The notes: generated from the sequence alone by a model not told the origin. A DNA stretch of 64,000 nt from Shinella sp. H4-D48 (GCF_022637395.1 NZ_CP093337.1:728001-792000); one strand, 5' to 3'. Shown: positions 35,052-45,560, numbered from the stretch's first letter. Numbers and translations are program-made.

Positions 35052-36164
35052 ATGAAGGGCAGCCTTGCCACATCCGCCGTGCTCCACTCCCTGGTTCTGA
35101 CCTGGGCGCTGGTATCGCTCGGCTCTCCCGAAAGCTTCGACGTGGCTAACGTCGAGGCGATGCCGGTCGACATCGTGTCGATCGAGGAGCTGACGCAGAT
35201 CCAGCAGGGCGACAAGAAAGCCGAAATGAAGGAAAAGGCCGCGCCGGTTCCGACGAAGAAGGAAACGCCGGTCGAAAACGCGGAAAATGTCGGCGAGAAC
35301 GAGGTCGACCTGAAGAACCTGCCGACGCCGGGTGAAAAGCCACGTGATATCGAGACCGCGGCGGCACCGGAAAAGGCGGAGAAGGTCGTTCAGACGCCCG
35401 ATTCCAAGCCCGTCGAACAGGTGCAGGACGAGCAGAAGGCCAGCGAGCCCTCGACCGAGGTCGCGGCCATTGCCGAGCCCAAGCAAGAGGTCAAGCCCGA
35501 CCCGAAGCCGGAAGCGACACCCTCCGAGGACAAGCCCGCTGCCGACCCGGAAGCCGAGGCGCTGCCGGACAAGATTCCGCTGCCGGAAATGAAGCCGAAG
35601 GTCGAGACGAAGAAGGCCGAACCGGCGGAAAAGCCCGCCGAGAAGAAGACGGAAACGGCAAAGGCCGAGACCGCCAAAACGCCCGACCGCAAGAAGGACG
35701 AGAAGAAGAAGCAGGAGAAGGCGACGTCGCAGAACGACAGCGACTTCAACTCCGACGAGATCGCAGCGCTTCTCAACAAGGAAAAGGCAGCCGGTGGTGG
35801 CGCCAAGCGTTCCCAGGAGCAGGCGGCGCTGGGTGGCAAGAAGACCACCAGCGGCACCAAGCTGTCCATGAGCGAAATGGACGCCCTGCGCGGCCAGATC
35901 CAGAACAACTGGTCGATCACGCCCGGCATGTCAGGCGCCGAGGATGTGCGCATCAAGGTGACGATGCAGCTCGATCAGAACGGCGACATTATCGGCGAAC
36001 CCGAAGTCGTCGCGACCGGCGGCACGGACTCTGCGCGTCGCGCCCTTGCCGGCGGCGCGCGCCGCGCCATCATGAAATCGCGGCCGTTCAAGGGACTGCC
36101 GCCGGAAAAATATGATGCCTGGAGCGAAGTCGTCGTGAACTTCGACCCCAGCCAGATGATGTAA
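35052..36164 (+). CDS. tolA: Tol-Pal system protein TolA
   Basis: 370 residues. A single N-terminal anchor (LATSAVLHSLVLTWALVSL), then a long Lys/Glu/Pro/Ala-rich domain (~55-255) that would span the periplasm, and a C-terminal globular domain (~275-370, beginning near MSEMDALRGQIQNNW) of the TonB/TolA kind. It transmits TolQR motion to TolB/Pal. The low-complexity middle evolves fast, so only the ends are diagnostic. Confidence 0.94.
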   Translation: MKGSLATSAVLHSLVLTWALVSLGSPESFDVANVEAMPVDIVSIEELTQIQQGDKKAEMKEKAAPVPTKKETPVENAENVGENEVDLKNLPTPGEKPRDIETAAAPEKAEKVVQTPDSKPVEQVQDEQKASEPSTEVAAIAEPKQEVKPDPKPEATPSEDKPAADPEAEALPDKIPLPEMKPKVETKKAEPAEKPAEKKTETAKAETAKTPDRKKDEKKKQEKATSQNDSDFNSDEIAALLNKEKAAGGGAKRSQEQAALGGKKTTSGTKLSMSEMDALRGQIQNNWSITPGMSGAEDVRIKVTMQLDQNGDIIGEPEVVATGGTDSARRALAGGARRAIMKSRPFKGLPPEKYDAWSEVVVNFDPSQMM

Positions 36165-36186
36165 GAACTAGGGAAGGCCTAGATAC

Positions 36187-37491
36187 ATGCTGAGACGTAA
36201 CCTCATTCGATTTCTGATCGTGCTGACCGGTCTAGCGGCGTCCATGCCGATCGCGTCGGCGAGAGTTGAAATCAACATCAACAAGGGCAATGTCGAGCCT
36301 CTGCCGATCGCTGTGACCGACTTCATCGCCAGTGGTGATCTCGGCCAGCGGATTACCGATGTGATCGCTGCGGACCTGAAGCGTTCCGGCCTTTTCGCGC
36401 CTGTCAACAAGCAGGCCTTCATCGAGAAGATTTCCAATCCCGACCAGCCGCCACGCTTCGAAGACTGGAAGGTCATCAATGCGCAGGCGCTTGTGACGGG
36501 CCGCGTGACGCAGGAAGGTGACGGCCGTCTGCGTGCCGAGTTCCGCCTTTGGGACACCTTCGGCGGACAGCAGCTCACGGGCCAGCAGTTCTTTACCCAG
36601 CCGGAAAACTGGCGCCGTGTGGCTCATATCATCGCCGACGCGATCTATGAGAACCTGACCGGCGAGAAGGGCTACTTCGATACCCGCATCGTCTATGTCG
36701 CCGAAAGCGGTCCGAAGACCGCCCGCAAGCGCCAGCTTGCCATCATGGACCAGGACGGTTTCAACGCACGCGCGCTGACCAATGGCAACGACATCGTGCT
36801 GACGCCGCGCTTCTCGCCGAACCGTCAGGAGATCACCTACATGTCCTTCGAGGGCAACCAGCCGCGCGTCTACCTGCTCCAACTGGAGACCGGGCAGCGT
36901 GAAGTGGTTGGCAACTTCCCGGGCATGACCTTCTCGCCGCGCTTCTCGCCGGATGGACAGAAGGTCATCATGAGCCTGCAGCAGGAAGGCAACTCGAACA
37001 TTTACACGATGGATCTGCGGTCGCGGACCACGACACGCCTGACCTCGACGGCGGCGATCGATACCTCGCCATCTTATTCGCCCGATGGCGCGCAGGTCGT
37101 GTTCGAAAGCGACCGGGGCGGTAGGCCGCAGCTTTATGTCATGGGGGCTGACGGATCGAACCAGCGTCGTGTATCCTTCGGCGACGGTTCCTATTCCACG
37201 CCGGTCTGGTCTCCGCGCGGCGATCTGATCGCTTTCACCAAGCAATCGGGCGGCAAGTTCTCGATCGGCGTGATGAAGCCGGATGGGTCGGGCGAGCGTA
37301 TCCTGACGACGGGTTTCCATAACGAAGGTCCGACCTGGGCGCCGAACGGCCGCGTGCTGATGTTCTTCCGTCAGGCAGCCGGCGCCGGCGGTCCGCAGAT
37401 CTACTCGATCGACCTTTCGGGCTATAACGAACAGCTGGTCCAGACGAAGGGCTTTGCGTCCGACCCGGCATGGTCGCCGCTTCTGGAATAG
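36187..37491 (+). CDS. tolB: Tol-Pal system protein TolB
   Basis: 434 residues. Signal peptide 1-~27 ([17 protein letters not shown]). The N-terminal alpha/beta domain has [11 protein letters not shown]. The C-terminal six-bladed beta-propeller has repeated PRFSPN/SPDG motifs ([51 protein letters not shown]). It binds Pal and TolA in the periplasm. It is 22 bp after tolA; a 240-bp structured gap separates it from pal. Confidence 0.97.
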   Translation: MLRRNLIRFLIVLTGLAASMPIASARVEININKGNVEPLPIAVTDFIASGDLGQRITDVIAADLKRSGLFAPVNKQAFIEKISNPDQPPRFEDWKVINAQALVTGRVTQEGDGRLRAEFRLWDTFGGQQLTGQQFFTQPENWRRVAHIIADAIYENLTGEKGYFDTRIVYVAESGPKTARKRQLAIMDQDGFNARALTNGNDIVLTPRFSPNRQEITYMSFEGNQPRVYLLQLETGQREVVGNFPGMTFSPRFSPDGQKVIMSLQQEGNSNIYTMDLRSRTTTRLTSTAAIDTSPSYSPDGAQVVFESDRGGRPQLYVMGADGSNQRRVSFGDGSYSTPVWSPRGDLIAFTKQSGGKFSIGVMKPDGSGERILTTGFHNEGPTWAPNGRVLMFFRQAAGAGGPQIYSIDLSGYNEQLVQTKGFASDPAWSPLLE

Positions 37492-37506
37492 TGACGTTTA
37501 TGGGAC

Positions 37507-37570
37507 GGGCCTGCCGCGTTCTTGCCGCAAAGTCCTGCAAGGCAGGGATGAGGCGAGATGCGGCAGGCCC
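37507..37570. repeat. Inverted repeat / RNA stem between tolB and pal
   Basis: GGGCCTGCCGC (37507-37517) and GCGGCAGGCCC (37560-37570) are perfect 11-bp inverted arms 42 bp apart. Between them CTTGC and GCAAG can form an inner stem. There is no T run, so a terminator is unlikely; a processing site or intra-operon regulatory RNA is more likely. Confidence 0.55.
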
Positions 37571-37642
37571 ATATCCACTGGAATGCGAGGGGCCGGGGAC
37601 GGTCTTGCAAGCAATCATTAACCATAATCGTTGAATGCGGAT

Positions 37643-37658
37643 TAACCGCTCGCGGTTA
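37643..37658. promoter_or_regulatory. Palindrome upstream of pal, possible operator
   Basis: TAACCGC-TC-GCGGTTA, perfect arms of 7 bp, 74 bp before the pal ATG, next to two TTAACC motifs. Confidence 0.35.
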
Positions 37659-37731
37659 CAGTCTGGCAACCCTGATTGAAACCGACGCTTCAACGAACTT
37701 GACGCTAGACCTGATGCAAGGAGACCGGCTC

Positions 37732-38271
37732 ATGAGCCGCATTGATACCCCGGCCACTGGCCGTATGCAGACCATCGCCCGTAACCCGGCCGTTATCGCT
37801 CTGTTCATGACGCTGGCTCTCGCTGGCTGCGCTTCCAAGAAGAACCTGCCCAACAGCGCCGGCGATCTCGGCCTGAACGGCGGGGCCGGCGGCTCGGCCA
37901 CGCCTGGCTCGCAGCAGGACTTCACGGTCAATGTCGGCGACCGCATCTTCTTCGACACCGACTCCTCGTCGGTTCGCGCCGATGCCGCCGCGACGCTCGA
38001 TCGTCAGGCCCAGTGGCTGCAGCGCTATCCGAACTACGGCATCACGGTCGAAGGCCATGCCGACGAACGCGGAACGCGTGAATACAACCTTGCGCTCGGT
38101 GCACGCCGTGCGGCCGCGACCCGCCAGTACCTTGCTTCGCGTGGTATCCCGGCGAACCGCATCAAGACGATCTCCTACGGCAAGGAAAAGCCGGTCGCCG
38201 TTTGCGACGACATTTCCTGCTGGTCGCAGAACCGCCGTGCCGTCACCGTACTGGGTGGCGCGGGCATGTAA
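37732..38271 (+). CDS. pal: Peptidoglycan-associated lipoprotein Pal
   Basis: 179 residues. The lipobox is LAGC with Cys33 in MTLALAGCASKKN, after a hydrophobic segment, so it is an outer membrane lipoprotein. The OmpA-like domain (~70-175) has FFDTDSSSVRADAAATL, VEGHADERGTREYNLALG and RRAVTV for peptidoglycan binding. ATG 37732 follows AAGGAGA; the longer frame to 37558 is not coding. A terminator follows, so cpoB may have a separate promoter. Confidence 0.97.
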   Translation: MSRIDTPATGRMQTIARNPAVIALFMTLALAGCASKKNLPNSAGDLGLNGGAGGSATPGSQQDFTVNVGDRIFFDTDSSSVRADAAATLDRQAQWLQRYPNYGITVEGHADERGTREYNLALGARRAAATRQYLASRGIPANRIKTISYGKEKPVAVCDDISCWSQNRRAVTVLGGAGM

Positions 38272-38297
38272 TTCCCCGCCAAGGGGAAGAAACGGAG

Positions 38298-38326
38298 AGG
38301 CGGCCGCAAGGCCGCCTTTCTTTTTT
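38298..38326 (+). terminator. Rho-independent terminator of pal
   Basis: AGGCGGC-CGCAAG-GCCGCCT stem followed by TTCTTTTTTC. Confidence 0.85.
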
Positions 38327-38423
38327 CAACACACTTTGGCCGAACTCCGTTGCTTTTTAAGAGCATTTGGAAAACTCTTGCGCCTGTGCTTCGGCGCATT
38401 TTCGATCAACAGGACGACGATAG

Positions 38424-39422
38424 ATGAAGAAACTTGTCGCGGCAGGCGTTCTCAGTCTGGCAGCGGTTGTGGGCACTGTCGGGCCGATCAGCGCATCGCC
38501 GCTCTCCACGCTGGCAGGCGGTCTCTTTACGGCCAAGGCCGAGCGGGCAGAGAAGGGCAATGTCATTCTTGCACAGGCCATGGACCCCAGGGTCGGCCAG
38601 CTTGAAGAGCAGATCCGCACGCTCAACGGTCGCATCGAGGAGATGAGCTACCAGCTTCTCCAGATGCAGGAACAGATCCGCAAGGCGCAGGAAGACAACG
38701 AATACCGTTTCCAGGAACTGGAAGGCGGAAAATCTGGCGCCAGCGGAAAGAGCGGCTCGCTCGACAAGCCGGTCAATGGCGGAACGGCCGACAGCCAGAT
38801 TGCAACGAACAACGTGCCGGCGGATGATACCGCCGGTGCGAACACCCGTGCCAATACCGGTGGCGGTGCGATGCCGCAGGAGCTCGGCTCCATCAAGTTC
38901 GACGAGAACGGCAATCCGATCGGCGCGGACACCAATCCCGATCTCAACAACCAGAGCGCTTCGATCGGCAACGACAATTCGCTGCCGGGCGTCGATAGCG
39001 GCCAGTCGCAGGCGACGCAGTCCTCGACGGCTTCGCTCGACAATCCCGACGATCTCTACAAGGTCGCCTACGGGCATGTGCTTTCCGGCGATTACCAGCT
39101 CGCCGAGCGCGAGTTCCGCGATTATCTCGACATCTATCCCAACACGGAGAAGGCCGCCGACGCCAATTTCTGGCTGGGCGAGGCGCAGTACTCGCAGGGC
39201 AATTTCAACGACGCGGCCAAGACCTTCCTCAACGCGCATCAGACCTTCGGCAAGTCCAAGAAGGCGCCCGAGATGCTCTTGAAGCTTGGCATGTCGCTTG
39301 CTGCGCTCGACAACCGTGAAACTGCCTGCGCCACGCTGCGCGAGGTAAACAAGCGCTATCCGGACGCGTCCAAGGCCGTGAAAAGCAAGGTCTCTTCCGA
39401 ACAGAGCCGACTGTCCTGCTGA
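38424..39422 (+). CDS. cpoB: Tol-Pal system protein CpoB/YbgF
   Basis: 332 residues. Signal peptide 1-~24 (VAAGVLSLAAVVGTVGPISA). An N-terminal coiled coil (DPRVGQLEEQIRTLNGRIEE onward, ~53-100) mediates trimerisation. A Gly/Ser/Asn-rich linker (~105-200) follows, then TPR repeats (DLYKVAYGHVLSGDYQLAER, AKTFLNAHQTFGKSKKAPEM) to the C-terminus. CpoB coordinates peptidoglycan synthesis with outer-membrane constriction through TolA. It completes the Tol-Pal locus. Confidence 0.94.
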   Translation: MKKLVAAGVLSLAAVVGTVGPISASPLSTLAGGLFTAKAERAEKGNVILAQAMDPRVGQLEEQIRTLNGRIEEMSYQLLQMQEQIRKAQEDNEYRFQELEGGKSGASGKSGSLDKPVNGGTADSQIATNNVPADDTAGANTRANTGGGAMPQELGSIKFDENGNPIGADTNPDLNNQSASIGNDNSLPGVDSGQSQATQSSTASLDNPDDLYKVAYGHVLSGDYQLAEREFRDYLDIYPNTEKAADANFWLGEAQYSQGNFNDAAKTFLNAHQTFGKSKKAPEMLLKLGMSLAALDNRETACATLREVNKRYPDASKAVKSKVSSEQSRLSC

Positions 39423-39436
39423 TTGCGGGGCATAGA

Positions 39437-40723
39437 GTGGTCGTGACCCGGGCGGACGATACCGTCATCGAGGCAGCCGACCGCCTTTTCAAAAGTTTCA
39501 AGCGTCCCGTAACGCTTCTGGTCGCGGTTTCCGGCGGCAGCGATTCACTGGGCCTTCTCCTCTCGCTCGCGGAACTTTGCGCAAGCGGGCATTATCCCGG
39601 CATCCGGCTTTGCGCCTGCACCGTCGACCACGATTTGCGTGCCGGCTCAGCCGAAGAGGCGCAATGGGTCGCAACCGTCTGCGCGCATCATGGCGTACAT
39701 CATCTCACGCGTCGCTGGAGCGGCCTGAAGCCGCAGGCCGGCTTGCAGGCTGCCGCCCGCGCGAAGCGCTATGCATTGCTCGTGGATGCCGCAGGCGAAG
39801 CGGGCGCCGATGCCATCCTCTCCGCTCATACCCTGGACGATCAGCACGAGACCGTGACCATGCGCGCCACACGGTCGCAGGAAGGGGTTGGACTTTCCGG
39901 CATGGCGGACGCCGTGCTGCTGGAAAGCGCCATCTGGTTGCTTCGGCCATTCCTCGGCCTCGGTCGCGCCGAAATCCGCTCGTTTCTTCAAGAGCGCGGA
40001 CAGGGCTGGATCGAGGATCCCAGCAACAGCAATCCGAAATTCGAGCGGGTGCGGGTGCGGTCTGGCGATGACCCCAGGGTCTCCGCTACGGAGCCAAACC
40101 AGCGGTTTTCCCTTTCCTTGCGCGGGGCGGATTTCCTGCGCGACCATGTGCAGGCAGCGAGTGAGGCCTTTCTACTGTCGCCGGATGGCGTTCAAGCGGC
40201 ACTGGGCGATCCGGCCGCGTGGCGGGCGCTTCTGTTGCTGGCAGCAACGGCGGGCGGACGTCCTCACGTCATCGAGGCGCGGGCTGCCGGGAGGCTTCGC
40301 GCTTTCCTCGCCAGCGACACGCTGTCGCGGCTGACCGCGGGCCGCGTGGTGTTCGATCGGCGGCGCGATGGGCTTTATCTCTATCGCGAATGCCGTGACA
40401 TCGCGGCGGTGACTGTGCCGCCGGAGGGCGTGGCGCTGTGGGACGGCCGTTACCGGCTTGCCAACCGTGGGGGCCGCGCAATTATCGTGACGGCCTCCGA
40501 TGAGGTCGGTGGGAAGGGGCTGCGTGGACCTGCTTTGCGGGCTGCAAGTGCGGCGCCGCGCCTCATTTTCGAGCATGGCGGTCGCGTGCCTGACGGCGCC
40601 GTGCTTTCGGAGCGGTTGATTGCGCCTTACACTCATTTTCTGCCGCGTTTTGACCTGCCTCTGGCGCAGGCGCTGGCAGTGCTGTGCGGCCGGCTGCCGT
40701 TTCCCTCTCCGCCAAACGAATGA
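39437..40723 (+). CDS. tilS: tRNA(Ile)-lysidine synthase
   Basis: 428 residues from GTG 39437. The PP-loop ATP-pyrophosphatase motif is SGGSDS (residues 32-37). TilS modifies C34 of the CAU-anticodon tRNA-Ile to lysidine, which is essential for AUA decoding. The N-terminal catalytic domain with DHDLRAGSAEEAQWV and AHTLDDQHETVTMRATR is clear; the C-terminal region is divergent. It is 14 bp after cpoB and upstream of ftsH, an order also seen elsewhere in bacteria. Confidence 0.94.
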   Translation: MVVTRADDTVIEAADRLFKSFKRPVTLLVAVSGGSDSLGLLLSLAELCASGHYPGIRLCACTVDHDLRAGSAEEAQWVATVCAHHGVHHLTRRWSGLKPQAGLQAAARAKRYALLVDAAGEAGADAILSAHTLDDQHETVTMRATRSQEGVGLSGMADAVLLESAIWLLRPFLGLGRAEIRSFLQERGQGWIEDPSNSNPKFERVRVRSGDDPRVSATEPNQRFSLSLRGADFLRDHVQAASEAFLLSPDGVQAALGDPAAWRALLLLAATAGGRPHVIEARAAGRLRAFLASDTLSRLTAGRVVFDRRRDGLYLYRECRDIAAVTVPPEGVALWDGRYRLANRGGRAIIVTASDEVGGKGLRGPALRAASAAPRLIFEHGGRVPDGAVLSERLIAPYTHFLPRFDLPLAQALAVLCGRLPFPSPPNE

Positions 40724-40924
40724 AGGCCACGCCTTGGGCGTTGTGCTAGAATGCAGCGATGCAGGCGGGAGGCAGAACAGCCGCTGTCGCGTGCCTGTTG
40801 ACGATAGTTTGAGAAATGCCCGCTTGCCGTGCTCTTTGCCTTGGCAAGGCGGCGTGGCGACCCTATGTTAGAGACCAGAGAAGCGGCCGGGACAGCCCGG
40901 CCGGGAAAGTGCCCGGACCGTTCG

Positions 40925-42847
40925 ATGAATCCCAATTTCCGAAACTTCGCCCTCTGGGCGATCATCGCCCTCCTGCTGATCGCATTGTTCAGCATGTTCC
41001 AGACGAGCCCGACCCAGACCGGTTCACGGGACATTCCCTATTCGCAGTTCCTCAAGGAAGTCGATGCGAGCCGGGTGAAGGAAGTCGTCATCACCGGCGA
41101 AAAGATCGTCGGCAGCTATGTCGAGACGGGGGCTACCTTCCAGACTTACGCGCCAAACGGCGACAATTCGCTGGTTCAGCGCCTGGAAGCGAAGAACGTC
41201 GTGGTCAGCGCGCGGCCTGAAACGGATGGCTCGTCGGGCTTCCTGAGCTATATCGGCACCCTGCTGCCCATGCTGCTCATTCTTGGCGTCTGGCTCTTCT
41301 TCATGCGCCAGATGCAGGGTGGCTCGCGTGGCGCGATGGGTTTCGGCAAGTCGAAGGCCAAGCTTCTGACGGAAGCGCATGGCCGCGTCACCTTTGCGGA
41401 TGTCGCGGGTGTCGATGAAGCCAAGCAGGACCTTGAGGAAATTGTTGAATTCCTGCGCGACCCGCAGAAGTTCCAGCGCCTCGGCGGTCGTATTCCGCGC
41501 GGCGTGCTGCTCGTTGGCCCGCCCGGTACGGGTAAGACGCTGCTTGCGCGCTCCGTTGCGGGTGAAGCCAACGTGCCCTTCTTCACCATCTCCGGTTCCG
41601 ACTTTGTCGAAATGTTCGTCGGTGTCGGTGCCAGCCGTGTGCGCGACATGTTCGAGCAGGCCAAGAAGAACGCGCCCTGCATCATCTTCATCGACGAAAT
41701 CGATGCCGTCGGTCGTCACCGCGGCGCCGGTCTCGGCGGCGGCAATGACGAGCGCGAGCAGACGCTGAACCAGCTCCTCGTCGAGATGGACGGCTTTGAA
41801 GCCAATGAAGGCATCATCCTGATCGCCGCAACCAACCGTCCGGATGTTCTCGACCCCGCGCTTCTGCGTCCCGGCCGTTTCGACCGTCAGGTCGTCGTGC
41901 CGAACCCGGATATCGTCGGCCGCGAGCGCATCCTCAAGGTCCATGTCCGCAACGTGCCGCTGGCGCCGAATGTCGATCTCAAGGTTCTTGCCCGTGGTAC
42001 GCCCGGTTTCTCCGGTGCTGACCTGATGAACCTGGTCAACGAGGCTGCCCTCATGGCCGCGCGTCGCAACAAGCGCCTTGTCACCATGCAGGAGTTCGAG
42101 GACGCCAAGGACAAGATCATGATGGGCGCCGAGCGCCGCTCCTCCGCCATGACTGAGGCGGAGAAGAAGCTGACCGCCTATCACGAGGCCGGCCACGCCA
42201 TCGTCGCGCTCAAGGTTCCGCTTGCCGATCCGCTGCACAAGGCGACGATCATTCCGCGCGGTCGTGCGCTCGGCATGGTTATGCAGCTTCCCGAGGGCGA
42301 TCGCTACTCGATGAGCTACAAGTGGATGGTCTCGCGCCTCGCCATCATGATGGGCGGCCGTGTTGCCGAGGAAGTGACCTTCGGCAAGGACAACATCACC
42401 TCCGGCGCCTCCTCCGATATCGAGCAGGCCACCAAGCTTGCGCGTGCGATGGTCACCCAGTGGGGCTTCTCCGATCAGCTTGGTCTTGTCGCTTACGGCG
42501 AAAACCAGCAGGAGGTCTTCCTCGGCCATTCGGTGTCGCAGCAGAAGAACGTGTCGGAAGCGACCGCACAGAAGATCGACAACGAAGTGCGTCGCCTGAT
42601 CGACGAGGCCTATACCGAGGCCAAGCGCATCATCACCGAGCAGCACCACGAATTCGTGGCGCTCGCCGAAGGCTTGCTCGAATATGAGACGCTGACGGGC
42701 GAGGAGATCAAGGCGCTGATCCGTGGCGAAAAGCCGGCCCGCGACCTTGGCGACGACACTCCGCCCAGCCGCGGCTCTGCCGTACCGAAGGCGGGCCACA
42801 AGAAGGGTGGCGAGCCGGAAGGCGGCCTGGAACCGCAGCCGCAGTAA
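40925..42847 (+). CDS. ftsH: ATP-dependent zinc metalloprotease FtsH
   Basis: 640 residues. Two membrane helices (~9-25 and ~108-125), an AAA+ domain with Walker A GPPGTGKT (198-205) and Walker [14 protein letters not shown], the second region of homology ([19 protein letters not shown]) and the zinc site HEAGH (420-424). FtsH degrades membrane proteins and, in many proteobacteria, RpoH (present here at 54473) and LpxC. ATG 40925 gives the standard N-terminus [11 protein letters not shown]; the longer frame is discounted. Confidence 0.98.
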   Translation: MNPNFRNFALWAIIALLLIALFSMFQTSPTQTGSRDIPYSQFLKEVDASRVKEVVITGEKIVGSYVETGATFQTYAPNGDNSLVQRLEAKNVVVSARPETDGSSGFLSYIGTLLPMLLILGVWLFFMRQMQGGSRGAMGFGKSKAKLLTEAHGRVTFADVAGVDEAKQDLEEIVEFLRDPQKFQRLGGRIPRGVLLVGPPGTGKTLLARSVAGEANVPFFTISGSDFVEMFVGVGASRVRDMFEQAKKNAPCIIFIDEIDAVGRHRGAGLGGGNDEREQTLNQLLVEMDGFEANEGIILIAATNRPDVLDPALLRPGRFDRQVVVPNPDIVGRERILKVHVRNVPLAPNVDLKVLARGTPGFSGADLMNLVNEAALMAARRNKRLVTMQEFEDAKDKIMMGAERRSSAMTEAEKKLTAYHEAGHAIVALKVPLADPLHKATIIPRGRALGMVMQLPEGDRYSMSYKWMVSRLAIMMGGRVAEEVTFGKDNITSGASSDIEQATKLARAMVTQWGFSDQLGLVAYGENQQEVFLGHSVSQQKNVSEATAQKIDNEVRRLIDEAYTEAKRIITEQHHEFVALAEGLLEYETLTGEEIKALIRGEKPARDLGDDTPPSRGSAVPKAGHKKGGEPEGGLEPQPQ

Positions 42848-42875
42848 CACTGCTCGTCTTGATAATGCATGCCAC

Positions 42876-42908
42876 ACGGCCGGGAAGTAGTTCCCGGCCG
42901 TTTTCTTT
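42876..42908 (+). terminator. Rho-independent terminator of ftsH
   Basis: ACGGCCGGGAA-GTAG-TTCCCGGCCGT perfect 11-bp stem followed by TTTCTTTT. Confidence 0.92.
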
Positions 42909-43132
42909 TGGTAACGGGCTGTAATGAAATCTGATGCACAGGTGGATGTGCTTTGCCCGCATTTGTGGCAAAGAAGCGCGAAGGCCGCGCGCATTTAAGG
43001 ATAAAGTGATGTTGCGCGCCTGAACGGTTTCCGTCTTGCCCGCCTTGATATATGGCATGGCGACAGCTGCAGGTTGAGCATGTTGCGGATGGATAGCGCC
43101 GCACCGGCCTGCGATCTTTTTCAGGAGCGAAC

Positions 43133-44485
43133 ATGAAACGTCGTTATTTCGGCACGGATGGTATCCGGGGGCAGTCCAACATCTTCCCGATGACGCCGGA
43201 TCTCGCCATGCGGGTTGGCATTGCCGTTGGCACGATTTTCCGGAACGGCGATCATCGCCACCGGGTGGTGATCGGCAAGGATACGCGTCTTTCCGGCTAT
43301 ATGCTGGAAAATGCCATGGTGGCGGGCTTCACCGCCGCCGGCCTCGATGTCTTCCTGCTCGGCCCGATCCCCACACCGGCCGTCGCCATGCTGACCCGTT
43401 CGCTACGCGCGGATATCGGTGTGATGATCTCGGCTTCGCACAATCCCTATCAGGACAATGGCATCAAGCTGTTCGGCCCTGACGGCTACAAGCTTTCAGA
43501 CGCCATCGAGATGCAGATCGAGGAACTGCTCGACAGCGATCTCTCTACGCAGCTGGCAAAGCCTGCCGATATCGGCCGGGCCAAGCGCGTCGAGGGCGAC
43601 ATTTATCGCTATATCGAGCAGGCCAAGCGCACGCTGCCGCGCGATGTCACGCTGCAGGGCCTGCGGATCGCCGTCGACTGTGCCAACGGTGCCGCCTATA
43701 AGGTCGCACCGCTCGCGCTCTGGGAACTCGGCGCCGACGTGGTGACGATTGGTGCGGAACCCGATGGACGCAACATCAATCTCGAATGCGGCTCGACCCA
43801 TCCCGAAACCCTCCAGCGCAAGGTGCATGAAGTGCGCGCCGACATCGGCATCGCGCTTGATGGCGACGCCGACCGCGTGCAGATCGTCGACGAGAACGGC
43901 AAGATCATCGATGGCGACCAGCTGATGGCCGTGATCGCCGAAAGCTGGGCGGCAGACGGCATGCTGCGTGGTAACGGCATCGTCGCCACCGTCATGTCCA
44001 ATCTCGGCCTCGAGCGCTTCCTCAAGGGCAGGGGCCTCGGCCTTGAGCGCACAAAGGTCGGCGACCGCTACGTCGTCGAGCATATGCGCCAGAACGACTA
44101 CAATGTCGGCGGCGAGCAATCGGGCCACATCGTGCTCTCCGATTTCGGCACGACGGGGGACGGCCTCGTCGCCGCCCTGCAAATCCTGGCCTGCGTCAAG
44201 CGCAGCGGCAAGACAGTCAGCGAAGTGTGCAACCGCTTCGAGCCGGTTCCGCAAGTGCTGAAGAACGTCCGGGTAAAGGCTGGCGCGCCGCTCGAAGATG
44301 CCGCCGTTTTGCAGGCCATTGCCGATGCGGAGAGTGAACTCGCCAAGAACGGCCGTCTGCTCATCCGTCCGTCCGGCACAGAACCGCTCATTCGTGTCAT
44401 GGCCGAGGGCGACGATCGCGCCCAGGTCGAGCGCATCGTGGACGAACTCGTCAGCGTGATCGGCGCCGTACGCAACGCCGCCTGA
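43133..44485 (+). CDS. glmM: Phosphoglucosamine mutase
   Basis: 450 residues. GlmM interconverts glucosamine-6-P and glucosamine-1-P for peptidoglycan and LPS precursors. N-terminal [15 protein letters not shown]; catalytic Ser102 in [15 protein letters not shown]; metal loop [12 protein letters not shown]-terminal [16 protein letters not shown] 285-bp gap after ftsH contains the ftsH terminator and no other gene that I see. Confidence 0.98.
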   Translation: MKRRYFGTDGIRGQSNIFPMTPDLAMRVGIAVGTIFRNGDHRHRVVIGKDTRLSGYMLENAMVAGFTAAGLDVFLLGPIPTPAVAMLTRSLRADIGVMISASHNPYQDNGIKLFGPDGYKLSDAIEMQIEELLDSDLSTQLAKPADIGRAKRVEGDIYRYIEQAKRTLPRDVTLQGLRIAVDCANGAAYKVAPLALWELGADVVTIGAEPDGRNINLECGSTHPETLQRKVHEVRADIGIALDGDADRVQIVDENGKIIDGDQLMAVIAESWAADGMLRGNGIVATVMSNLGLERFLKGRGLGLERTKVGDRYVVEHMRQNDYNVGGEQSGHIVLSDFGTTGDGLVAALQILACVKRSGKTVSEVCNRFEPVPQVLKNVRVKAGAPLEDAAVLQAIADAESELAKNGRLLIRPSGTEPLIRVMAEGDDRAQVERIVDELVSVIGAVRNAA

Positions 44486-44510
44486 GGCATTCCTCTTTCA
44501 AGTGTTCTAG

Positions 44511-44540
44511 AAGGCCGGAGCCAATGCTTCGGCCTTTTCT
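44511..44540 (+). terminator. Rho-independent terminator of glmM
   Basis: AAGGCCG / CGGCCTT with a 12-nt loop, followed by TTCTTTTGTC. Confidence 0.75.
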
Positions 44541-44626
44541 TTTGTCTTGAAGTCGATCCAGCAATTTTATTTAAAACTTTACTGAATTGGTAAACGAAAT
44601 TTAATGAACAGGGTAAATCTTTGTAG

Positions 44627-44641
44627 TTAATCGCCCCTTAA
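44627..44641. promoter_or_regulatory. CtrA binding box (TTAA-N7-TTAA) upstream of Omp25-like gene
   Basis: Sequence TTAATCGCCCCTTAA matches TTAA-N7-TTAA exactly, 88 bp upstream of the outer membrane protein start at 44730. Several more TTAA/GTAA half-sites lie within the preceding 60 bp. Confidence 0.72.
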
Positions 44642-44729
44642 CCTTTCTTCTTCATTATCCACGCCTGATCGAAGGGCTTGGGGACCGGGGTGCCGGGCGT
44701 GCCAAGCGCAAGCCTATTGGAGTCAGGCG

Positions 44730-45560
44730 ATGAGGAAAGTTTTGAGTGGCGTCGCGGCCGTGTTGCTGACAGGCACGTCGGCCTATGCGGCCGATATCTA
44801 TCAGCCGCAGGTTATCGAGGCACCGGTCCAGGAAACCGCCATCGTAGAGACGGGCGGCTGGTATCTGCGCGGCGATGCGGGCTGGTCCTACAACAAGCTG
44901 CGCGGTGCGCACTACTTCCAGGGCTCCAACGGCCTTGACCGTGATTTCGACACCGCCAAGCTGAAAAGCGGCTTCATCATCGGCGGTGGTGTCGGTTACC
45001 AGATCACCGACCACTTCCGTACGGACTTGACGCTTGACTATATGTTCAAGTCGAAGTTCCGCGGCAGCACCAGCGGCGACTGCGGTGGCTCTCCCTGCAC
45101 GTCGAGCGATGAGAGCTCGCTGACGGCACTGACGCTGCTCGCCAACGCCTATGTCGATATCGGCAAGTATGGCGTCTTCACGCCTTATGTCGGTGGCGGT
45201 ATCGGTGGCTCCTATGTCAAGTGGAACAAGCTGCGGAACACAATCTGCGACGATCCTGGCAATCCGGGTTGCAGCACGACCGAACATGGCGGCAAGAAGA
45301 GCTGGCGCTTCACCTATGCCCTGATGGCCGGTACGGCGATCGACCTGACCTGCAACCTGAAGGCTGATGTTGGCTATCGCTTCCGCCACGTCACCAAGGG
45401 TGACATGTTCGGATACGTTGCAAATGGCGGTCCGGGTTACGACAAGGGTTTCTACAGCCACGAAGCGCGCGCCGGTCTGCGTTACTCCTTCAACGGCTGC
45501 GAAACGGCGACTTACATTCCGCCGGCCGATATCCCGATCGAGCAGCCCGTCTACAAGTAA
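44730..45560 (+). CDS. Omp25/RopB-type outer membrane beta-barrel protein
   Basis: 276 residues. Signal peptide 1-21 (cleavage after TSAYA). The rest is an eight-stranded-barrel pattern: GGWYLRGDAGWSYNK, SGFIIGGGVGYQITDHFRTD, YGVFTPYVGGGIGGSYVKW, RFTYALMAGTAIDLTCNLKA and HEARAGLRYSFNG. This is the rhizobial RopB/Brucella Omp25-Omp31 family. The last strand ends at RYSFNG, followed by an unusual 19-residue tail ending EQPVYK with no C-terminal aromatic. An exact CtrA box lies upstream. Confidence 0.88.
   Translation: MRKVLSGVAAVLLTGTSAYAADIYQPQVIEAPVQETAIVETGGWYLRGDAGWSYNKLRGAHYFQGSNGLDRDFDTAKLKSGFIIGGGVGYQITDHFRTDLTLDYMFKSKFRGSTSGDCGGSPCTSSDESSLTALTLLANAYVDIGKYGVFTPYVGGGIGGSYVKWNKLRNTICDDPGNPGCSTTEHGGKKSWRFTYALMAGTAIDLTCNLKADVGYRFRHVTKGDMFGYVANGGPGYDKGFYSHEARAGLRYSFNGCETATYIPPADIPIEQPVYK

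Noticed and set aside
41024-42994. 656-codon minus-strand frame opposite ftsH
   Set aside because: Antisense to a certain gene, no recognisable domain, composition typical of a GC-rich shadow.
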